DNA from: an uncultured Prevotella sp.
Lineage (GTDB): Bacteria; Bacteroidota; Bacteroidia; Bacteroidales; Bacteroidaceae
Assembly: GCA_900314365.1 (NCBI GenBank)
Contig: OMVH01000182.1
Location: 1-8,341 of the forward strand
Reading direction: 5' to 3'
DNA: 8,341 nt
Of the stretch, positions 1-5,743 are shown piece by piece. A program made the position numbers and the translations under genes. Every line of letters begins with the position of its first letter. Within the stretch, counting starts at the first letter, position 1. Under the pieces are notes generated by a model. The model searched no databases. It worked only from the letters and a program-made list of their open reading frames with translations, and was not told where the DNA came from.

Positions 1-626
1 TCGCGGGCATACCATCCGAAGCCTTCTTCACTTTCAGGTGTAGCCAGGGCTTCCTCGCAGTCAGCAATGATTTGCTTGGTGATGTCGCCGACGGAGGCTT
101 TCTGAATCTTACTGTAATCAGGGTTCTGGCCTATGTCGGAAGTCAGGAGTGGCACCTGGCCCCAGCGCTTCATGAGTTGCAGGTAGTAGTAGGCACGCAG
201 CGTATGAGCCTGTGCTTTCCATGCTGCCTTCATGTTGTCGGTAGCATCGGTCTGACTGGCATCAATGTTGGCCAGGAAGATGTTGCATTTGCGTATGCCC
301 TGATAGAAGTTGCCCCACCAGTCGCCTTCGAAGTTATAGGCATAATAGTTGTTGGCTACGAAGCCCGTATTGTACCAGCGCTGATAGCTTGAGCCTGCCG
401 TGTTCATGGAAACGTCGATAGCCTCGTCAGTGGTGCTGCAGGGTTCGGTGTAAGTTCCTATCCTGTAGTTGTAGCAGGCATTGAGATAGCCTCTGACGCC
501 GTTGTAATCGCTCCATAACTTATCCATATTGGTGTGACCGTCATTGTCAAGGTCAATCATGTCGTTGCACGATGTGACGGTGAAAGCGGTCAGAGCCATT
601 GCTAACAATTTAATATATTTCTTCAT
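1..626 (-). CDS. SusD/RagB-family surface lipoprotein, second copy (partial, C-terminus beyond left edge)
   Basis: Nutrient-binding outer-membrane lipoprotein that would cap the SusC-like barrel encoded just upstream. The ATG at 626 opens 208 uninterrupted codons to position 3 and the frame runs off the window, so roughly two thirds of a usual 500-650 aa SusD is missing. Residues 1-20 form a lipoprotein signal: KK at 2-3, a hydrophobic core, and lipobox V-T-S-C with the acylated Cys at 20. It is followed by N-D, as in surface-exported Bacteroidota lipoproteins. The family's N-terminal (SusD-like) motifs are visible. Residues 36-52 read KLWSDYNGVRGYLNACY, like the equivalent segment of the first SusD. 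The TPR-like helix AHTLRAYYYLQLMKRWG lies at 140-156, followed by PLL. Aromatic residues are dense at 81-108. The gene starts 25 nt after the stop of the second SusC, so it is co-transcribed and probably its partner. Family assignment is secure; ligand is unknown. Confidence 0.95.
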   Translation of the reverse strand, partial: MKKYIKLLAMALTAFTVTSCNDMIDLDNDGHTNMDKLWSDYNGVRGYLNACYNYRIGTYTEPCSTTDEAIDVSMNTAGSSYQRWYNTGFVANNYYAYNFEGDWWGNFYQGIRKCNIFLANIDASQTDATDNMKAAWKAQAHTLRAYYYLQLMKRWGQVPLLTSDIGQNPDYSKIQKASVGDITKQIIADCEEALATPESEEGFGWYAR

Positions 627-651
627 TGTTCTTTCGTTTTAAGCGTTTTCC
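627..651 (-). other. junction between second susC and second susD; translation start region without clear Shine-Dalgarno
   Basis: The 25 nt between the TAA of the transporter and the ATG of the lipoprotein are A-rich on the coding strand and end in CGAAAGAACA before the ATG. There is a short purine run but no GGAGG-like element, which is normal for Bacteroidota. There is no room for a terminator plus promoter, which supports co-transcription. Confidence 0.6.
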
Positions 652-3600
652 TTAGAAGCTTGCCTTCAGACCTATGCTGTAGGTACGATAGATAGGAAGG
701 CTGCCGTAGTCGCTCTCCGGTCCGAAGTCGTCGATCTTGAGATGGTCGATGGTGAATAGATTCTGACCCTGCAGTACCACCCGCAGCTTGCTGATGCCGA
801 GGCCCTTGAGCGTACCCGTAGGAAGCGTGTAGCCCAGTTCGAGACTCTTCAGCTTGAAGTATTTGCGGTTCTGCACGAAGAAGTCGCTTGCACGGTGATT
901 CGTTGTGGTCTTGGTAGAGAGTGCAGGATACGTAATCTTCTCGCCATTGTTCCAGCGTTCATGAGTCCATGCATTCTTGTGAATGGAACCAAAGACACCG
1001 TCGTAATCGGTCTCGTAGATACCCATTCCGCTGAAAACAGTATTGTAGTTACCCGTACCGTTGAAGACGAAGTTCAGGTCGAAGTTCTTGTACTTCAGCT
1101 GGCCGTTGATACCATAGAGATACTGAGGAATGTTGCCGTTGTCGATAGGAGCCATATCCTTATCGTTGATGACACCGTCTTTATTGAGGTCCTGGTACTT
1201 CAGGTCGCCCACTCGAGGTGTTCCGAATTCATACTTCGGACCATTGTCGATTTCGCTTTGGAAGTTGAAGAAGCCGTTGCCATTGCTCTTGTCCACAAGC
1301 AAGCCCCAGGATGTACCTAAGGGATAGCCTTGTGTTCTGTAGCGGTAAGCGTAATCCTCGTCGAGAGGTGTCTCGCCACTGTAGACAACCTTGTTCTTAG
1401 TATAGGTTAAGTAGCCACCAAGAGTAAAGCTGAATCCATTGTTGAACTCTTTCACAATGTTGGCTGATATCTCGTAACCATGATTCTTAAACTTTCCTCC
1501 ATTGATTTTCGGGAACGAAGCCAATGGAATGCCCTGGAACCAAGGTACAGCGGTTGTTGACGAGATGATGACATTGTCAATCTTCTCATGGAAGATGTCG
1601 AAGCTGACGTTGAGCAGGTTGAAGAAGCTCAGGTCGGCACCGAAGTCGAACTTCTTGTTGGTTTCGGGCTTGAGATTCTTGTTACCATAGCTTGTCTCAT
1701 TGACAGTGTACTGCAGTGCTCCTACGACACCACCCGAGTTGACGGTGATATAGTCATCGTAGGAATAACGCGCCAGTCCGTTGCGGCTGTCGGCAGTCTT
1801 TCCGTAGCTTACGCGAAGTTTGGCATAGGACAGTGGTTTGAAGTCCTTGAGGAAGCTCTCGTTGGAGGCTATCCATGCTGCCGATACAGCAGGTGTTGTC
1901 ACCCAGCGGCTACCGGCTGCCTCGTCGTCGCTACCGCTGTAGCCTGCTACAAGACGGATAGCATAGCGGTTGTCGTAGTCGTAGGTAGCTTGAGCACCGG
2001 TGAGCAAGTGCTTCCAGGGGAACACTTCGTTGTCCTGATAGCGCTGGTAGAGAGTGTAGGCCATAGCCGTCACATGGTGGGCACCAAAGTTACGGGCGTA
2101 GTCCATATGGGCACGGTAAGAGAGGTCGTACCACTCATTCTGTCCCTTGCCATAGACGAGGTTGGTGTTGTCATCGGTACCCTTGCGAACGAAGTTATAT
2201 CCTCCGTTGTCGGTAGCCTCAAAGATATAGCGACGGTAGTTCTTCGAGGTGTGGAGGTTGTGGTCCACGTAACCCTTGTAGGCAGCGTCGCCCGTGATGC
2301 TCAGACCCTTGGTGATGAAGTCGAGGTTCACTTTGATGCCAAAGTTGGCATATACATTGGTCCATGTGTTGTTGTAGTAGCCTGTACGGTTCACCATAGC
2401 CCAGGGATTGTTGTTTTGCTTCTCGGTCACAATCACTTGTCCGCCTTCGTAGTCAGCGCCTTCAACAGTTGGTGTGATAGGTCCGAAGGTGGTGGCGGGA
2501 ATAGTCAGTGCTGTGGAGTAGACTCCAGGCAGCGTGACGTTCAAGCCTGGACCATGCTTCTTGACAATGTCGGCAGCAATGTTCAGATAGGATGAAACAT
2601 ACTTATTGATGTCTACGTCAAGGTTCGTGCGGAAGTTGAAATAGAAGTTCTGTGAATTGCGATCGTAGTCTTTCACGCTCGATACTCCCGTATTGTCGTT
2701 AGTCGTATGGTAGGCACCACCGACGTGAGCAAAATTGAAGTTGGAGAAGAAGCGGGCCTTCGACGTACCACCGCTCACGGAGACTCCTACTTTCTGAGTG
2801 TGCTGGAACTTGCGCAGCACCATCGTACGGTAGTTCGTGTTGGGATAGAGCACGGGGTCGGAACCTGTGCGGTAGCCTTCAAGTTGCTGGTCATTGTAGA
2901 AATAGTTCTTTCCGAGTCCGTCGTTGTAGGCAGCCTCATTGCGCAACTTTGCATATTCGTAGGAGCTGATGAAGGTAGGAGTTGTGGTCATCTCATGGAT
3001 TCCTTCGTCGAATGTTCCCTTAATTCTCAGTTTTCCCGGTGTTCCCCTCTTTGTAGTGATTACCACTACACCGTTGGCACCCTGCACACCATAGATAGCC
3101 TCTGTGGCAGCATCTTTGAGCACGCTGATACTTTCCACCTCATCAGGAGAGATGAGCGAGTAGTAGTTGTTCGACGAACCCGGATAACAGGGCATACCGT
3201 CCACTACCACGAGAGGAGCATTGCTGTGGCTGTCGGAATGGCCGCGCACAGTCATAGAGAAGGTCTCGTTGAAGACGTTCTTATCATTCTGTGTGGTATA
3301 GAGTCCAGGAAGCAGACCTTCGAAATTATCCTGCAATTTAAGTTTGGGCGAATGACCGAGCTTCGTTCCGCTGACGGTAGCGACGGCGCCTGAGAAAGTA
3401 GCTTTACGCTCCTTAGTGAAGCCGAGGTCAATCATCTCATCCTCCTTGCTCACGTCAATGCTCATCCGAATATTGAGATTATCTTTCACTTCAGTTTTCA
3501 CGCTCTTGTAGCCCAGATAGTTGAAGGTAATCTTCTCGCTGATGTCTTCGTCCTTCACAGAGAAAGCACCTTCTTCGTTTGTGATGCCGAGCGTCACTCC

Positions 3601-3744
3601 GTCCTCCGTGGCAATGACAACGCCGGGGAGTGGTTCTCCGAGTTCATCTGTCACGGTACCGGCCACATTGATGCCCTGCGCAGAGACTCTTGCTGAGAGT
3701 GCGAGCATGAGCACGAATGCGTATATGAATCTTTTATTTTTCAT
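652..3744 (-). CDS. SusC/RagA-family TonB-linked outer-membrane transporter, second copy (complete, 1030 aa)
   Basis: TonB-dependent outer-membrane barrel that imports oligomers delivered by its SusD partner. Start at ATG 3744 gives a clean signal peptide (MKNKR, hydrophobic 6-18, likely cleavage after VSA at 20-22). Domains in order: carboxypeptidase-regulatory-like beta domain about 26-95 (AGTVTDELGEPLPGVVI at 28-44); TonB-box/linker about 100-120; plug about 120-235 with PLVVVDGMP at 177-185 and the SusC signature at 201-232 (SVLKDAATEAIYG, then GANGVVVITTKRG); then the 22-strand barrel to the terminal Phe of GLKASF. An Asp-rich DLNKDGVINDKD loop sits at 852-863 and ELGYTLP at 969-975. Length is typical for the family. 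It follows the first SusD by 30 nt and precedes the second SusD by 25 nt, so it probably pairs with the latter. The linker segment EMIDLGFTKERK departs from the common VVVGYG-type TonB box. The order would make it the xusC equivalent if this is a xylan locus; that is inference. Confidence 0.97.
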   Translation of the reverse strand: MKNKRFIYAFVLMLALSARVSAQGINVAGTVTDELGEPLPGVVIATEDGVTLGITNEEGAFSVKDEDISEKITFNYLGYKSVKTEVKDNLNIRMSIDVSKEDEMIDLGFTKERKATFSGAVATVSGTKLGHSPKLKLQDNFEGLLPGLYTTQNDKNVFNETFSMTVRGHSDSHSNAPLVVVDGMPCYPGSSNNYYSLISPDEVESISVLKDAATEAIYGVQGANGVVVITTKRGTPGKLRIKGTFDEGIHEMTTTPTFISSYEYAKLRNEAAYNDGLGKNYFYNDQQLEGYRTGSDPVLYPNTNYRTMVLRKFQHTQKVGVSVSGGTSKARFFSNFNFAHVGGAYHTTNDNTGVSSVKDYDRNSQNFYFNFRTNLDVDINKYVSSYLNIAADIVKKHGPGLNVTLPGVYSTALTIPATTFGPITPTVEGADYEGGQVIVTEKQNNNPWAMVNRTGYYNNTWTNVYANFGIKVNLDFITKGLSITGDAAYKGYVDHNLHTSKNYRRYIFEATDNGGYNFVRKGTDDNTNLVYGKGQNEWYDLSYRAHMDYARNFGAHHVTAMAYTLYQRYQDNEVFPWKHLLTGAQATYDYDNRYAIRLVAGYSGSDDEAAGSRWVTTPAVSAAWIASNESFLKDFKPLSYAKLRVSYGKTADSRNGLARYSYDDYITVNSGGVVGALQYTVNETSYGNKNLKPETNKKFDFGADLSFFNLLNVSFDIFHEKIDNVIISSTTAVPWFQGIPLASFPKINGGKFKNHGYEISANIVKEFNNGFSFTLGGYLTYTKNKVVYSGETPLDEDYAYRYRTQGYPLGTSWGLLVDKSNGNGFFNFQSEIDNGPKYEFGTPRVGDLKYQDLNKDGVINDKDMAPIDNGNIPQYLYGINGQLKYKNFDLNFVFNGTGNYNTVFSGMGIYETDYDGVFGSIHKNAWTHERWNNGEKITYPALSTKTTTNHRASDFFVQNRKYFKLKSLELGYTLPTGTLKGLGISKLRVVLQGQNLFTIDHLKIDDFGPESDYGSLPIYRTYSIGLKASF

Positions 3745-3774
3745 CTGTTCAATGTTTATCAGGTTAGGGTTAAT
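3745..3774 (-). other. junction between first susD and second susC; translation start region without Shine-Dalgarno
   Basis: The 30 nt after the first SusD stop and before the ATG of the second SusC read, at their 3' end, AAACATTGAACAG. No GGAGG-like sequence, hairpin with a T-run or -33/-7 Bacteroidota promoter pattern is visible. This is the longest gap in the window and supports read-through transcription of both C-D pairs. Confidence 0.6.
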
Positions 3775-5727
3775 TTACCATCCAGGGTTCTGCCAGTTCT
3801 CGCCTGTGATGGCGAGGATGCGGTTCACCTCGTTCAGAGGAATAGGCACCTTGAGCCACTTGTTGGAGTAGCAGAGTCTTGGGTTGCCATTCACCTGTCC
3901 GCGCTTGTAGGTGAAAGAGCCGTCGGCATTCCTTGTGATGTGCATGGCGGTTACCCACTTGTCGGTCGACGAGAGATCCTCGTCGGGTTTGTGGAGGCGA
4001 CGCACGTCGTAATAGCGGGCTTCCTCGAAGGCAAGCTCCACGCGGCGTTCCATGATGATACGGTTGATGAGTTCTTGCCCTGTTGTCGATGAGGGAATGT
4101 CGGGCATCTTGACACGCTCGCGGATGAGGTTCACCATCGTTCTGGCAACGTCCTCGTGACCTGCGTGAGCAGCTGCTTCAGCATAGTTGAGAATAACTTC
4201 CGACAAGCGGAACTCCTTGAAGCAGGCGCGTCCTGCTCCCCAGTCAAGACCATCATGAGGATGGGAGAACTTACGGATGTAGTAGCCTGTACGGGTCCGG
4301 GTACGACTGATAGAGGAGATACCCGTGAAAGGCTCGTTCTCGTAAGTCATAATCCAGCGGTGACGGCGAATATTCTGCGTACCGGGATAGTTCTCATAGC
4401 ATTCAGTAGTTTCAGCGAAGGGCCAATAGCAGTAGCGGCGCGAACCATTAAAATAGATGTCGGCATAGAATCGCGGATCTCGGTTCATGTAGGGATTGGC
4501 TTTGTCGTAGGTCTTGTTACTGGTGTTGAAGTTGGGGTTCTCGTGCTTCTCGTCATTGTACGGCTTGTTGAGGTCAAGGATGTTGCCACCCTGCTTATCG
4601 TCAACAGGAATCGTCTCGAAGCAGTCCACCATTTCCTGTGAGGGGCATGTACCGCACTTATATCCGCTGTATGCACCCACACCTTCCACGGCACAGTTTC
4701 CGCCTCCGTTACGAGTTTGGAAGATAGTTTCTTTGTCTTTCGGGTCGTCGCTATATTCGGCTGAGTTCCAGAAGTACTCTGCTATCATACCAATCACATT
4801 GAGGTATTTGTCATAGTCAGCCTTGTTGGTATAGAACTTCTCATTTGTGAGGTCTGAGGTTCCATCGGTGAATGTAGGAACATCGTAGAGTTTGTTGTAG
4901 AGTTTATATCCGTTGGCGATGAGACCCTCATAGGCTTCCTTATTCTGCTCGTAAGCCCATTGCCAGTAGTTTTGGTCGTCACAGTAGAGCGGACTTGCAG
5001 CATAGAGCGACATGCGACTCTTGAGAGCGTAGGCGAGTGCTTTGGGCAGCCGTCCGCTTTCAGAGCCTGTGGTGATACGCCAGGGCAGGTCAGCGCATTT
5101 CAGAGCTTCGTCGCAGTCTTTGATGATGAAGTCGACGGTTTCCTTATAGGAAGCCTTCTTTACTCCTGAGAAGTCGTCGGTGTAGTTGTAAGGCTTCTCC
5201 ATGAGAGGCATACCTGTACCGAACACCTTCAGCAGTTCGCTGTAGTAGTAAGCCCTCAGCAGGTGAGCCTCGGCCTTCCATCGTGAGCGGTCTGACTCGC
5301 TTTTGACGGTGGCAGCATCGATATGCTCGAGGAAATAGTTACAATCGTGGATTGACTCGAAGTAAGCAGCCCAGTGGTTGCTGTTGTTGGCTCCGAGCTG
5401 TGAGGCGCTGACATTCCAGAAGGGGTGGCTCGATGCGGTGGCCTTTCCAGCGTAATAGAGAGCCGGCGTAGCCCAGTTCACGTCGTTGTCGTCGCCATCC
5501 CAGGCTTCGTCGCAGATATTGGCCGGTACACGGTCCCAGAAGAAGTAGCGGTCGTTCTTGTCCATGAAGTTCTTGTAGCAAGTGTTCAGATAAGCACCCA
5601 CCTTGTCGTTGTCAGTCCATACATCGTCAAGGCTCATCTTTCCGTCGGGTGCCTGATTGAGCACATCACTGCAAGAAGAAAGACCTAATGCTGTTATGAA
5701 CAGCCAAGATAAATATGATTTTTTCAT
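3775..5727 (-). CDS. SusD/RagB-family surface lipoprotein, first copy (complete, 650 aa)
   Basis: Surface ligand-binding lipoprotein, lid of the SusC barrel encoded upstream. The ATG at 5727 gives a lipoprotein signal with lipobox L-S-S-C, acylated Cys at 19, followed by S-D. N-terminal SusD-like domain: SLDDVWTDNDKVGAYLNTCY at 32-51, TPR-like helices RWKAEAHLLRAYYYSELLKV at 149-168 and GRLPKALAYALKSRMSLYAA at 225-244. C-terminal SusD/RagB domain: PSQEMVDCFE at 362-371, YMNRDPRFYADIYFNG at 413-428, RLSEVILNYAEAAAHAG at 507-523, IMERRVELAFEEARYYDVRR at 558-577, and the family ending PIPLNEVNRI...QNPGW. It is about 100 residues longer than SusD itself. It is unusually rich in cysteine (14 besides the lipid Cys, with CGTC at 358-361) and has an aromatic/acidic N-terminal stretch at 60-85 that may contact glycan. 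It starts 16 nt after the first SusC stop, so it is translated with it. In a xylan locus it would be the xusB equivalent; substrate is not shown by the sequence. Confidence 0.97.
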   Translation of the reverse strand: MKKSYLSWLFITALGLSSCSDVLNQAPDGKMSLDDVWTDNDKVGAYLNTCYKNFMDKNDRYFFWDRVPANICDEAWDGDDNDVNWATPALYYAGKATASSHPFWNVSASQLGANNSNHWAAYFESIHDCNYFLEHIDAATVKSESDRSRWKAEAHLLRAYYYSELLKVFGTGMPLMEKPYNYTDDFSGVKKASYKETVDFIIKDCDEALKCADLPWRITTGSESGRLPKALAYALKSRMSLYAASPLYCDDQNYWQWAYEQNKEAYEGLIANGYKLYNKLYDVPTFTDGTSDLTNEKFYTNKADYDKYLNVIGMIAEYFWNSAEYSDDPKDKETIFQTRNGGGNCAVEGVGAYSGYKCGTCPSQEMVDCFETIPVDDKQGGNILDLNKPYNDEKHENPNFNTSNKTYDKANPYMNRDPRFYADIYFNGSRRYCYWPFAETTECYENYPGTQNIRRHRWIMTYENEPFTGISSISRTRTRTGYYIRKFSHPHDGLDWGAGRACFKEFRLSEVILNYAEAAAHAGHEDVARTMVNLIRERVKMPDIPSSTTGQELINRIIMERRVELAFEEARYYDVRRLHKPDEDLSSTDKWVTAMHITRNADGSFTYKRGQVNGNPRLCYSNKWLKVPIPLNEVNRILAITGENWQNPGW

Positions 5728-5743
5728 TGTAGTTAGTGTTCAG
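5728..5743 (-). other. junction between first susC and first susD; translation start region without Shine-Dalgarno
   Basis: Only 16 nt separate the TAA of the first SusC from the ATG of the first SusD (coding strand CTGAACACTAACTACA). There is no Shine-Dalgarno-like purine block. The tight spacing suggests the two are expressed at a fixed ratio, as expected for a 1:1 C-D complex. Confidence 0.6.

Noticed and set aside
72..392. 106-codon open frame on the plus strand near the left edge
   Set aside because: Antisense to the partial second SusD, whose lipobox and TPR-like motif make the minus-strand reading certain.
611..620. AT-rich TAATATATTT as a possible promoter element
   Set aside because: It encodes signal-peptide residues of the second SusD (Lys/Tyr/Ile codons), and the gene sits 25 nt behind its transporter, so a separate promoter is not needed.
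1588..2595. 335-codon open frame on the plus strand
   Set aside because: It lies wholly antisense to the second SusC, has a Val/Gly-rich composition with no recognisable domain, and no start signal or partner gene. It is a codon-bias shadow of a well-supported gene.
2707..3393. 228-codon open frame on the plus strand
   Set aside because: Antisense to the plug and early barrel of the second SusC, including its conserved signature; composition is typical of a reverse-complement shadow.
3770..3958. 62-codon minus-strand open frame overlapping the end of the first SusD
   Set aside because: It is a different frame within the conserved SusD C-terminus and crosses its stop; no independent start signal or family motif.
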